Assembly: GCA_914767715.1 (NCBI GenBank)
Contig: OU612069.1
Location: 10,909,387-10,973,386 of the forward strand
Direction of reading: 5' to 3'
Source of the DNA: Membranipora membranacea
Taxonomy: Eukaryota; Bryozoa; Gymnolaemata; Cheilostomatida; Membraniporidae
Length of the DNA: 64,000 bases
Shown: positions 13,601 through 51,002 of the stretch, in pieces
How the letters are laid out: each line of letters opens with the position of its first letter
How positions within the stretch are numbered: position 1 is the stretch's first letter
The notes under the pieces: generated by a model
Told to the model about the DNA's origin: nothing
What the model saw: the letters and a program-made list of their open reading frames with translations, nothing else
Database searches by the model: none
Program-made: the position numbers and the translations under genes

Positions 13601-16600
13601 CCGGTTTCTCTTCCAATTCTCGCTATATTTTAGAATTGATCTTTGACCAAGTCTGTCAGTGTTATATCCTGATGTGGAATACTCAACTGGATGACTCGTA
13701 ATCATGCTCATAATCTCTTGCGTGGGATTATCAACTGGATGAGTGGGGCTGCTCATCAACTCTGATGTGGAATAATCAGGGGGTTGATTATAACCGATCA
13801 TCGACTCAATCGATTCAGTGTTATAACCTGTTAAATTGTAAGAAGGGACATCACCGACCATCAAAGCTTGGCCTTCCATAGTGTCAAATGATATAGCGTC
13901 ATCCTGGGAAGGATCTTTGCTTTGCTGAAAAGAGATCACCAATTAGTGTTTGATATCTGGATGTTAACATAAACTAAGATTTACATTTTATGATGATCGC
14001 TGACGCAGCTATTGGGAATTATGCTATGATGCAGAGTGAAATGAAATGAGTCGTTAGAACTGTTGCTAGAGTAATGCATGTAACATTCATACTTTACACA
14101 CCTCTGATGTCATATACAAGGATGGGTTACAGACTTTAAGTTGGGAGATCCAATATTGATTTGAAATTCATCAATTCAAAAATTTTTAGTCATACATGAT
14201 GGGACAGGCCTTATTCCTGATTCATGATGGAGATAAATATTACTGTTTTGGAGAAAGAATAACTTTCAAGTTTTACCGCTTTGCTAAGATCCTCTGCATC
14301 AGGGACACTTAATTGACTACATAACGGTTCATCATGAGGGGCAACCTAAAATAAATAAAACAATCTTGTTACGGTGGAGACTGTATATTTTTGACCATAT
14401 CAATTTAAAAGTATTGTGTTTCAAAAGCTACAACCCTGAAGCTGAACTTGATAGTACTAAATGAATATAAACTGCAGTATTATGGTTATAATATTCATAT
14501 CCTCTATGACCTTATCTTAATTTCTTATGAATGATAACCTACTAGTTGGTATGTTTAAAAAGGAAAAGCAGGTATAAAAGGCCCAGTCAACATAGTGCGA
14601 TAACTGGCCGTATTGAAATTCAAATGAGATTAGCAGTTTTCAAATTTCTCCCATTTTCCAGGAATAAGAGGAGCGGTAGTGAAAAGTACTATTCATCAGG
14701 GTGGCGTAGTGGTTAGGATTCGAGCATCTCAATCTGAGAGTTGCAGGTTCGACTCTCGGTCACTACCCATGCTGCTGAAGGAGGTGAGCTCTCTGGACAA
14801 TAGCCTAGCTTGCCCACTCCTACCTTGTACAGGAGTGCGCCAAATTGAATATGTATATGTATCTATCTTATATTCATGTAAAGATTGCTGGAGAGCAGCT
14901 AAATAAAAAGTGATTTACATTTACGTTAACATTTACATCCAAAACCCAAAAGGACCCGGGACTAGGCTGTGGGAGGAGGGGAAAAGGTGAGACATAACGT
15001 TTACAAGCAAATAGTTTTGCTCGTCACAAAAATACTTATTATGATTAATCCCCCCGCATCCCTACTTTGCGAGGTGCTTTGATTAAGGTTGATTAAAAAA
15101 GGTTGATTAAAATCAGATGACATATCACACGCCACATCCCGAAGCATGGGCGGCGAAATACTAGTTGCCTTAGGGGCTAGGCTACAATATCTGCGCCCAT
15201 TTGCTCTCAGTTTGCAGGCAGGTCGGAGCACACATGGGGGTCCAACCCCAGCAGTCAGTAGACTTCAGTGGGATTCGAACCCACGCCCTTCAACATTTGC
15301 ATGCTGAAGGGACGGCGCTCTAACCAACTGAGCCACCTCCTACTCCTAACCACTCCTAACTACTCCTAACTACTCCTACTCCTAACAAAGTTCTATACAT
15401 ACGTTAGAACAGATTGGTGGAATCGATATCATCTCATTATTGGCTCCTGAGTTTTCGAAGTCACTGTATTCTTCCAAACATGTAGGTGGAGATGTAAACA
15501 CCGAAGACTAAAATAATATGATTATGTGGTACGAAAACTATATCGAACAATTAATACAATAGATATAATTAAAACAATTACAAATAAAAATAATGACATA
15601 TAATTTTGGTCACATCTGTACATGTTCATCAGGCTCATCAATGTCTGATTGTTACGATTAAGAAAGTGAGAGCCAAATGGATGAAGCAGAAAGCAAATCG
15701 AATTACAATATTAAACCTCAAAAGTGGAGTTAGTATCACCAGACTGTGTCTTATGTATCTTCAGTCGTGCTAGTGGACTTAACCAATTGGATGTATACCG
15801 TCTCCTCTCATCTGCTATTCCAATGTACTCTAAAGACTCTGGGCCGCGGAGTGGTCCTATCGGTTCTAATGATTCTATTGATGAATGACTGTCCCACCGA
15901 TCCTATAATTATAACATAATAAGGATAACCTGGATAATAATAGTCTCATCAAAATACATTGCGAACAGATCAGGATGGCGTTTGTTAGCACAGTGCACAA
16001 GGATAGTGACAAAAAATTATCAATGTATACAATCCCTCCAAATTGAACCTGAAAAGCCCAAAACTGTCCCTTGTAACACCTCAAATTTTCATACAGAGGA
16101 CAGGGATAATTACCCCTTCTGCTCCTGGACCTACTCCACAATTGACACTAGCATGCTGAACCCACCTCATTATAACAGTGTACAAATATGTTGAGCTGTT
16201 TCAAGAACCATGGGGTAAGGATAACTAGTGTATAAGGTTAATATGAAAAACTGCCAACATTAGTTCTTTACCACAATTGCACTTTGCTCTTCACTGGAGC
16301 TATGTTCTGTCAGAGAGTCAACTCCGACATCCTGGCTCAATCTTAGCTCCTGGATAAATAGAATATAATTCAGGTCTGAAATGTGACGATAAAAAACCGT
16401 TTGCAGAAGAGACACAATCTGAGCGACCCAACTAGCCTGCCTTGACACAAATTGGCAAATTGAAAGACCCTGGTAATCAGAGACAATTCCGCCTGATCCA
16501 TAATTGATGGACGATGGCTTTCAGTTATGTCATGAAAATCACTCCATTGCTAAAGTGTTTTAAGTATTGTTTATTTATTACAATAATGGATAAATGAGCA

Positions 16601-17764
16601 TGTGGCTACATGGATTGAATCAAAGATTATAAATATTATAAAGATTAGACGCGCAACAGGCTTTGGCAGCTAGGCCCTGCGTCGGGCTGGTGGGAGGTTC
16701 CCAAGGCTCCCCAGGTCTACGCGTAGGATTGGGTGATGCGCTACCAGATATGGAGCCCGGCCAAGTTGTCATGTATGGATAACACCCCCGCAACAACATA
16801 CAAGCAAGGAGTGAGTAATAGCCAATATTACCAACATCACATTGAAATATTGTGATACCACAGAGTATACTGACAAGGCCCTCAATGTTTGGTCTGAAGC
16901 CCAGACTAATATCTGCATTGATGCAATGACACAAAAGAGTTAAACTGTCATGATGTTCGTACATACCTCACTCAATGAGAGGGAGTTCATTGTTTCACTT
17001 ATCACTGGTGGACTGCCGCATTGAGGCCCTGCAGCTGTCATGGGGCTCTCAGGTAATGCCCATCTTGCAGGCATAGAGATACAAGGGTCATCTTAAAAGG
17101 TTCAAAAAAGAAAGGTCAGAGTTCATCATTGGTATCTGGAAAGAGTTACTCCTTGTTATATGTATGAGTGAAATTGAATGTGTGCCAGTAATTTCTGTAA
17201 GCGAATTAAAGAGGTATAACATTGAAATAAGATATAAACCTGCTCTCATTTTCTGGGTCTCATCTTGGAGAAAGGGCTGGCCTGTGAGTTTTCTGAAATA
17301 GCCAACCAATCAAGTGCTTCCAGCCTTTTGTATCTCTGTCTTTATCACATGAGATGGTAGCCTGTCTTGACAAGCTTTGTTCGGTGGGTTGGGGGAAGGG
17401 AACTCCCCCCCCCACCGAACAAAGCTTGTCAAGACAGGCTAATGAGATGGATGAATTGGGAAAAATGGAATCCTTGATGTCTCTCGGCAAATGAGGTTGA
17501 CTGCACCATTTTCTCTGTCTTCTGACAACTAATCAGCTTACAATTTCAATACATTGACAAATATTAAAAGAATATATACTCCAAAGTCAAAGCTCGATGG
17601 CCCTCGATCACTCCATTGCCTACAATATGTGTAAATCTTTGGTGGAGATGTTGAATGTTTTCAATATACCCACCTTTATCAGAGACAGGCCCACACCGCC
17701 CTCTCTTGCGCAATATGGAGGGTTTGCATTCATGTTGTTTTGTTGATGTAGAAATATTTCCCAT
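1688..17764 (-). CDS. Disordered single-pass membrane protein with PP1-docking-like motifs and duplicated C-terminal exons (consortin-like?)
   Basis: Unrecognised gene of about 25 coding exons and about 924 aa. Exons, 5' to 3' on the minus strand: 17764-17674 (exon opens at 17773), 17091-16967, 16349-16272, 15902-15717, 15507-15403, 14345-14277, 13924-13544, 13300-13196, 12825-12652, 12151-11981, 11543-11427, 10743-10603, 10370-10236, 9804-9625, 9422 to about 9370, 8825-8763, 8650-8553, 8308-8269, 7904-7845, 7414-7349, 6647-6579, 6481-6413, 5738-5670, 2322-2257 and 1751-1688. The start MGNIS, in good context, could be N-myristoylated. The protein is Ser/Asp/Glu-rich. It has SILR near the N-terminus, SILK followed about 25 residues later by KVVMF (exon 13924-13544), and PVPAPRRSIL just before a hydrophobic segment of about 20 residues (exon 10743-10603). 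Beyond that lies an aromatic stretch with EYYSML and a later W. SILK plus RVxF suggests PP1 binding, and the order SIL, membrane segment, YY..L..W recalls consortin. The junction 9.37 to 8.82 kb needs the weaker donor CAACA|GTTAGC to keep frame. Confidence 0.75.
2607..4487. mobile_element. Non-autonomous DNA element with long (~280 bp) terminal inverted repeats
   Basis: The stretch of about 2607-2888 is repeated in inverted orientation at about 4205-4487 with good similarity. Shared landmarks are GATGGCAGGA, TTCACCGGGTG, the block around AAATTAAAAGGTGTTTTG, and AGGGAATTCCAGGTTGAAA. Between the arms lie several imperfect tandem units (about 3480-4130) that share 'aacatttcacttatta' followed by 'gatatgctgccgcgctgcc'. 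No transposase reading frame is visible, so it is non-autonomous. It sits in an intron between two of the duplicated mini-exons. Confidence 0.75.
3744..3868. mobile_element. Foldback MITE, family B, copy 1
   Basis: The left arm 'accaagtttggtccatttgc' reads back as the right arm after a centre carrying CCACTAATCACGCC and GGCGTGACCAGTGAATTGGG. The same palindromic family recurs near 34.4-34.7, 36.3 and 45.47-45.58 kb. This copy is inside the tandem region of the larger inverted-repeat element. Confidence 0.6.
4650..5400 (+). mobile_element. LTR-like segment with tandem repeats, TATA box and poly(A) signal
   Basis: In order: three hairpin repeats built on 'agctgtgaga..ctcacagct' with 'gactcaggagagtc' spacers (about 4660-4825); a tandem repeat of period about 87 bp (about 4975-5160) containing 'gagggttcaat' and 'taaacctttttatcag'; a TATAAAAA box at 5233-5240 set in a CCCCGGT/ACCGGGG palindrome; and AATAAA at 5350. 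The order enhancer repeats, TATA, poly(A) is that of an LTR. I could not fix the TG...CA ends or a target duplication, so the boundaries are approximate. Confidence 0.4.
6000..6072 (-). repeat. tRNA-derived SINE head
   Basis: Read on the minus strand this has an A-box-like TGGCTGAGCGG and a B-box-like GGTTCAGATCC at tRNA spacing. The acceptor stem pairs mostly through G-U. A poly-T/CT run and more unique sequence continue downstream to about 5810, as in a SINE body. Weak pairing and no clean anticodon loop argue against a functional tRNA gene. Confidence 0.6.
7533..7818 (+). repeat. Dispersed repeat, copy 2
   Basis: Second copy of the roughly 290-bp repeat at 651-950, same orientation, in the intron between exons 7904-7845 and 7414-7349. 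Similarity runs nearly end to end. Confidence 0.75.
12012..12092 (-). repeat. 27-bp coding minisatellite, three units
   Basis: Three head-to-tail 27-bp units in exon 12151-11981 encode YASN[AT]NLSE three times. Two units are identical and the third differs at a few bases, one of which gives Thr for Ala. The period is a multiple of three, so copy-number changes keep frame. Confidence 0.9.
14673..14938 (+). repeat. tRNA-derived SINE
   Basis: A-box TGGCGTAGTGG and B-box GGTTCGACTC sit at tRNA spacing, followed by a tRNA-unrelated body and an (ATTTAC)-like tail near 14919-14938. GGTAGTGA at about 14674 is exactly complementary to TCACTACC at about 14760, as if an acceptor stem had been separated from the A-box by a short insertion. 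It lies in an intron of the minus-strand gene. Confidence 0.65.
15001..15340 (-). repeat. tRNA-derived SINE
   Basis: Read on the minus strand from about 15339: GGTGGCTCAGTTGGTTAGAG (A-box), an anticodon-like stem, and GGGTTCGAATCCC (B-box) near 15273, then a body of about 250 bp to near 15000. A short (ACTCCTA)n simple repeat lies just outside at about 15340-15386. The body is not tRNA, which makes it a SINE. Confidence 0.7.
17358..17441. mobile_element. 84-bp palindromic MITE, family A copy 1, with 9-bp target duplication
   Basis: The arms TAGCCTGTCTTGACAAGC and GCTTGTCAAGACAGGCTA are perfect inverses, and the whole element folds into a hairpin. It is flanked by an exact 9-bp direct repeat, ATGAGATGG (17349-17357 and 17442-17450). 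A second copy with its own 9-bp duplication is at 53860-53922. Confidence 0.9.
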
Positions 17765-17773
17765 GATGTCACT

Positions 17774-19834
17774 CTGCAAAACAGACAGGAACACGAAGTC
17801 AAACGTGTAATATGATACTGCGGTCTGCCTTTCTGCCTGCAGGATAGCCTTGTGACATAATCTATCCCTGCATCACATCGATGGTGGCGTTGCTGTCTAT
17901 CAAGAAAGGCAAATACAAAAGTTTAGGGTTATGAGATGGCAAAGCCAGGTTCATTTAGGACCAAATCTTTACAAATGAGAGGTTTCTATTTCATTATTTC
18001 ATTGGAAATTCCATGAATTTCCAACATAGGTCTTCAGACTAGGTGAATTTCTTTAAGGCATATGCTGCCGAGACAAACATATGCCTCAACATGCGCAGAG
18101 TGGAGGTCCCGCTCCTGAAATCAATCACTATTGCACTATAGTCAGTGCACTATGAGTTGTCATGATGGGTAAAATGATAATCGTTCCGAATTTTGTTACC
18201 GAGTGGGCTTACCATTGGATTATCCTCATCAAATAGAGAATACCGTTACCTATATCTGAAGCAGTTTCCAATATTCATAGACGGTGTCACACTCTATGTC
18301 CAAAGCTACAAAAAAAACGACCTTGTGTTTCATCTTGACTAACCACGTCTAGTAAAGGTCTTACTCACTCCCTGCCCTATTTATGGTAATGAGTTTCTTT
18401 ATGAGAGGCTCTTGAGAGGTTATTTGAGGATTAAACCACTTCTGACTGATTGAGGAGGGTTTTATTGTTGAGACCCATATGATTGACTATGTGCATAAGG
18501 AAGAACACAGAACTGGTACGAGCCAACAATCCAGATGCGACTTGTCACAGTCAAAATCCCACTCATGTCATGGCTATGGTGTACAGATTTGACTAATCAC
18601 TACTTATGATTGAATAATGCTTTATCAGAAATTACCAGAGTTGAGCAGGTCCTTGTTACATCATTAACTTTAAGCTGAGAATGTCCTGCAAAATGTCCAA
18701 ATCACATTAGCTGTATGCAGTTTCTGAGAGATAATTCTGAGAGCAAAGTTCTTGCTAGCCACAGCTGATGGCCAAAGTTATAAACATTCAATAGCTGGGA
18801 ATTCCAAAAACCAAAGTGATTCATCATATCCAAATCTGCATACTGGCTGTACGAATATTATTTTACTCGAAATCATTCAAGGGCCATCCTGGTTTATGCT
18901 AAAAGCGCTTCCTAAACCACAATCATTGTCAGTGGTTTTGTAAGGCCACAACAATTTGGTCAAGATGTGAGCTTCCAAGGCTTTTCTAAGGTTTTCTGAT
19001 AAGCAAAGCGTAGACAATAGCGTAGAGCTTCGATTGTATTGTAAACCTTTACTTCAGCCATAGCGACCACAAATCTCGCATGCCCTTCTATTCTTAGCTG
19101 CGGCAATAAGCGTGCCCAAAATGCAAGCATGTTATTCATTTCACAATTTGGGTAGTTATGCCATCCTAGAACTGAACGAAAACTTTTCCATTTCAAATAA
19201 TCACAGAATCTTATATTGATAATATAAAATATTATAGAAAAATACAATTTAGTGTCGTATTAACATTAAAATATGTTAGAGGAATCAAAACTTTAAATAA
19301 CACAAGTACACGTATATATACTTGAAAATTGATTCACATCATTCTAATCCTTGATATGAATGACAGTCTTAGAAAATACAAGTGTGCTTAGGAGCGAGAG
19401 GGAAACCCAAACCTCGTAACCATGGAATGATTGGTATAATAAAATTCTAGGATACAAATGATTTTTTTGTGGCCTGCAAGGAAATTGAACTAATTGCTAC
19501 AATAAAGAGGATCCACTATAAAAAGCATGCATAGTGCATAAAACATACTTTGTCTAAATTAGAGGCTGCTTGTCACAATAAAAACTTGTGTTTAAAAAGA
19601 TATCAAATAGTCAAAAATCACGTATTTGTTTGCTAAGAAGAACCATATGAATAAAACGTGATAAAATTTATGTCTGATAGTCTACCAAGAGAGCCAAGCA
19701 ATAATAGTTATGACTTTCTACATAGATCCATGAATTATAAATATATGACTTATCAAGTGAATAAAAAGATAACAGACGTTAAGAAATCAGACATCACACA
19801 AAAAAAGATAAAGAAGATTGAAGTTCGGAACATC
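17774..19834. other. Spacer between two minus-strand genes
   Basis: No exon with matching splice phase was found. It should contain the 5' UTR or promoter of the gene starting at 17764 and the 3' UTR of the FCHSD gene ending at 19835. The start-codon exon opens directly after a good acceptor (TTTTGCAG at 17774-17781), so an upstream non-coding exon probably lies here or beyond. Confidence 0.4.
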
Positions 19835-46071
<26,237 letters not shown>

Positions 46072-47004
46072 GATGGTTCTTTTCTTCCTCTTTAGCTGAG
46101 TATCAAAGATTAGTTGATCTCCATCATACTAATAGCCTAAAGGCCGATAGCCGAGTAAAAACTGTAAAATAAACTTCAATAGATTAGGTCTATGCATTGT
46201 TTCAGTTAGCCCTATAAATATGCATGCACTGCATTCAACATGAAAGAAAACTTTAATTCTTTTATTTTAGTTATCATTTCATTTTTGTGCCTAATCCTAA
46301 TCCTAGTGATATACAAAATCATCCCCGATGAAGCTCTTTGAGTTCAAACGAGCTGGTCTGTTTGAAGGCTGTAAAAAACTTTTGCTAACAAGGGATAGGG
46401 ACCCGTTTAAAACCCTCTCCTAAGTTTGAGAAATTTCATCATATTCTCTAACCAACAATCAAATGATGAGAGCTTTGATTATCTGTACGTAACAATAAGT
46501 AGGGAGAATTCTCCCTGCAAGAAGTGAGCGGCAGACTGACGCAGGAGTACTTCAGCGCAATGTTTATCAGTCGTACCAATAATCAAAGCTTGAAAAACAC
46601 AGTTTTCATGTTGAAATGCATGTTGATTCACAGCACCCTTTGGTCAAGGACTCGAGTAAAATAGGTCTTTTACTCTAGTCTTTGCTTGGGTCAGCTAGCC
46701 TAAGATATTAGGTAGTCACTTTTTACAGTACCACCACCCCTAATAAAGTGGAGTCTGGTGACAAGGCAGTTGGGTGACTGTAAGCAGGGAGAATGATCCC
46801 TGATCAAAGTATGAATAATGATTGACGTGATACTTGTACATACATGTAATGTATCATGTACAATTCATATTTCAATTTTCCTAGCTAGCTAGGAATAGAA
46901 AAGGAACAATAGTAATGCTACAAATCTGCAAGTTTCAATAAAACTCTATTATCACTATCCATTTACTTGTCTTACAGTTAATTGTATAGTGCAGTAGGAC
47001 TTAC

Positions 47005-47086
47005 ACACTGTTTGAGCTGTTTTCCGGATCCTTTCTTCATGCACTCCTCTATGTTTGGCAGTTGTAAAATTTGCCTTTCTTCAAAT
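47005..47086 (-). other. Candidate upstream coding exon
   Basis: The strong acceptor TCTCTACAG and donor TGT|GTAAGT bound 82 nt, open in one frame (phase 2 to 0). It encodes FEERQILQLPNIEECMKKG and eight more residues ending QLKQC, which looks protein-like. Downstream it is phase-compatible with the possible extension of FCHSD exon 1. It could be a 5' exon of an N-terminally extended FCHSD, or an orphan exon of a gene interrupted by the 7.8-kb insertion that begins 110 bp upstream. Confidence 0.35.
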
Positions 47087-49888
47087 CTGTAGAGACCACG
47101 CCCACTAACTTTTGTTAAATCCGGATGCTCATTTTAGCTATTCCATTATATACACTGAAGAAAAAAAGAAAACAGCATTTTACCTCTCAGCAAACCGGGT
47201 TCACTAAAATGCGGAAATCCGTGATCACGCAAATTCACGTGCGTATTGCGGAAATTTAGTGCGTATTTCCGCATTTTAGTCAATGGGATTGTGGGATTGA
47301 CTAAAATGCGGAAATCACCTTGTGACCTACTTGTGACCTTGAAAATCATTTTTCCGCATTTTAGTCAAAATTGACTAAAATGCGGAAATTTCAAATTTAG
47401 CTTTTTTACCACTTAATGTGGCCTGTAAGAAAAAAAATTGATATGTTTTCTATGAAACCATCTCATAGGCTATGTGTATGGGCAATCTGGGTTAGAAATA
47501 ATGTGTTGTAGGACAGCTGTAGCACTATTTATGTAAAGCGGAAATCCAGTGAAATCTTCAGTGAAATATGTACATGAATATACAGGAGAAGATAACTCTA
47601 ATATGATGATTTGTCAAACAAAATCCCCATGCTAGTTACTATTTCTGAAATGCAGATTTTGATAGAGGCAAGTTTTATTGAGCAGAAATGCTTTTATGGG
47701 CATATTATACATTGAGAGTGAAGATATAGGACACTAATATACATTGAGAGTAAAGCCATATAATATATGCAATAGCAACCCGGGTGTTTACACATCGATA
47801 GTTAACCTGATATCTTACAAGTGGTGACGTTGGGTGATTATCATGGTAGTAGCAAAAAAGTCATCGGAGAACATAGGAAAACATCTGTGAAAACATGTAG
47901 ATCAGTCTATTGGTGATCAAGTCCTTCATAGCAGAACCGTATACAGTAGAGCATAGCCACCCACTTTGACACCAAAGATCACTTTCCGGGAAAGGCAGGG
48001 GGGTCCTTGTCACAGCAATTCATAAGAATGTTTTTGGTTTTTCATTCTGCTCTATTGAAGTGCAAATGAACTAATTATAACTTGTAATATCTAAGCACAT
48101 AGTCAAGATTGCGTGATGAGACTGAGTAATTATACATTTTATTTTCATAAGCCACACAATAATCATATTGATCAGCCTGTATAAAAGCACAAGTGAGTCC
48201 AACAATGTAGTTGGTAGATATTTATAAAACAATTCATTGTTTCAGGTATTGATAGTGTAGATGCGTAATATCAGCCAATGTTTTACTAAAATCAGGGGTA
48301 GTTTATAAGCATACATACATCTGTAACTTTGTATTTAGCAAGATTAAACCTTGATTCACTTTGGTGTTTATGAAATAAAACTGACCTACATTAGATGAGT
48401 TGAATTTTGGCAGGAGGAAAAGTTTGACATTTCACAATCTGAAATTTATCGGTAGACTACATTCACTTTGAAACGCTCTCTATCATTTCTACGAAGGTAC
48501 CAGCTAGTTCCAGCTTGATGGCTGTGTCTTTCGGCTCGAAGACACAATTCATGTTGATTGGAGAGTCTGTTGTGACCTTCTGCACAAGATAGACTAGAAT
48601 CTATCGATCATGAGGCAGCTTCAGTCCATAGCAAGAGTTATTCTCAGCAATCACAGAACTTGGTGGATGCATCCCTAGAAGAAAAGATAAAAATGCCAAC
48701 TTTCAGCTGAGCAGACCGGGGGGGGGGGGGGGGCAACTTAAACTACTGCAGCCACTCATGCAAATTTGTGCTCATTGAATTCTGCATAGCTCCAAGATAA
48801 TCAATTGAGACATAAATCACATAATTGTCACCTAATGGGCAAATAATTTGCACAAACTGATCTTCAAAATCAGGGCATGAAATCTATGTTGTGTACAGTA
48901 TGCACTAGTAAGAAGGTAACTACGTCACCCGTCACCCGTGCTGGTAGATAATTAATTTCATCCCCTAATTTTGACGATCAGTTTGTGCAAATTATTTGCT
49001 CATTAGGTGACAATGCTGAGATTGCAGCCTCACTTTATTAGTTTTGAGCTATACAGAATTCTATAAGCACACATTTGGCTGTGTGGCAGCAGTGAACTGA
49101 CATGTCAAAGAGAGAACAACTCTATGATTTGTCTCAATTTGAAGTGAAAAAAGACAGGGAGCAGGGAGGGTATCCCACCCGTCCTCCCTGCCGAAAAGGA
49201 GACTCCCTGATGAGACAGACACAAACAGACCGCAGCTTCTTCCCTAATGATATTGAAACTGCTTTGACCACCCCTTAGCTAAAAGCTGATGGTTGATCAT
49301 TGTGCGGGTCTCTAAAGGTCTAATGTTTCAGCATTTATTTCATATCTTTCACCTACAACTAGGGCATATGCCTCCAATCGGACAAAATATCCTGTCACAG
49401 TATCATATGACATAAGGTTATGCTTTAGATACACACAGACCATCCTTGGTATTAAATATAACTGCTAACTGCACGGTAGGCAAGTCTTTTGGACAAGAGC
49501 GATCAACTTCTAGCATGTCATGGCAAGATTGGCAGTCTTTTCTCAAGATCAGCTTCCAATATTGGAACTGTTTGTTTGACATGCTAGCTTCCTAGTCACT
49601 TTTGGTCCCGCACCACATGTATCTCTTCACACCCAGTTGTGAGATGTCTAGCGATTTTGGAGGTATTGAAACATGTTTTTATGCACATTATACTCATCAA
49701 GCCCATGGGTCTCGCAGTTATAAAAATGAAATTAGGACAGATTATTTGTAAAATAATATTTGCTGCCGCCGGCCTGTATAATGCAAGTCCCTGACCGGCA
49801 GTAGTATGACGAAAAATTATCAGATAAATTTGAAAGTGGGATTCTGAAGTATTGAACAATGATGTGGTTTGATTCAACATATGTCTCA

Positions 49889-49908
49889 ATATATATATAT
49901 ATATATAT
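49889..49908. repeat. (AT)10 microsatellite
   Basis: Ten uninterrupted AT dinucleotides. Confidence 0.95.
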
Positions 49909-50043
49909 CACTGACCTTATTGTACACAGTTCTTCACCATAATAAATAAACATGCTGCAAAACATCAGTATACTAATACTGCAAACCTGAGCAAGGAGTC
50001 TGGAAATCATCTGAAATAAAAAAATTAAATATAAAATTTGTGG

Positions 50044-50265
50044 GGACGGTGAAATGGTGCAATCAGTTAGCGCGCTTGCTATTCACTGCCAGGCGATTGG
50101 TGCCGCAGGATTTGTGAGTTCAAATCCCGTTGGGGGAGCTTTCAAGATTGATTGTTCCAGCCCCCAGCACCCATCAGGTGTATACCTCTTCTATAAAATG
50201 GGGAACCATTGTTACTACCTGTTAAACACATTAGTGGTTTGTTTACTCCAACCCTAGAATGTAAG
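50044..50265 (+). repeat. tRNA-derived SINE
   Basis: GTGCAATCAGTTAGCGCGC (A-box region) and GAGTTCAAATCCC (B-box) are spaced as in a tRNA, with a non-tRNA body of about 120 bp ending near 50265. It differs from the SINEs at 6.0, 14.7 and 15.3 kb, so several SINE families are present. Confidence 0.6.
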
Positions 50266-50748
50266 GAAGTGTAATTTTGTGGCAGCAGGGAGGGTACATG
50301 TGATATGGAATTTCTACAGATAGTCTGTTACTCAAAACAAATTTTCAGGCCATGCAATCGGTACTGCTGAAGCTGGATTTTTAGTCACATTGAAGAAAAT
50401 TTCTAGCCCCTAACTTCTTAGGGTTGTATATCCTCTCTACCTAAGAGCACAAAAGAACCGTGTTTGAAGAGGATAGGTTCTTTTGAACTACCCAAGAGGA
50501 GTTTTAATAAAATGGCTTTGTGGAAATTGGGGTGTGCTAACATCACCTCCTAACTAGCTTATTTATTTACTTCTCTTGGGTTGTTTATGAAGGATGTACA
50601 CAAACCAGTTATGAAAACTTGGAGGCGTTGCGTGAAGTGACATGATGAGATCGTACTGTTTTTTTTCCAGTACTGGTAGTGGAAAATTCAGTCTACCTCC
50701 AATATGATTGGATGATCTTTTTGCTCGTTTTGGTTCCATGTACGTGGT

Positions 50749-51002
50749 TGTAGAACCATGATTAATTTTTTTTATCGAGGCGCATATGGGGGACAAGCCA
50801 TACTACAGGAATAACAGAAAAATAGGTAGCAACAGGTGCTCAGTAAAATCCCGCCCCCAGCCGCGCGATGTATATAAGAGGGTTCGACCAAAGCTGTGGG
50901 CTCATTCTCGGTGTAGCAGTGATCAGGAAAGTTTTGCACGGGCACTCTCGAGAACAGAATAAAGAAGTATATTAATGATTGTAATTGGTCCTCACTTCAA
51001 CA
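50749..51002 (+). mobile_element. Solo LTR, 254 bp, with TGGT target duplication
   Basis: Starts TGTAGAA and ends TTCAACA, which are near-perfect inverse ends of the TG...CA type. It is flanked by TGGT at 50745-50748 and 51003-51006. Inside are a TATATAAG box at 50871-50878 and AATAAA at 50958-50963, in the order expected for U3-R-U5. There is no internal retroelement sequence beside it, so it is a solo LTR. The 4-bp duplication suits a Gypsy-type element. Confidence 0.7.

Noticed and set aside
18960-19247. 95-codon minus-strand frame downstream of FCHSD
   Set aside because: No splice or start context, no family similarity, and it lies in the spacer between two genes.
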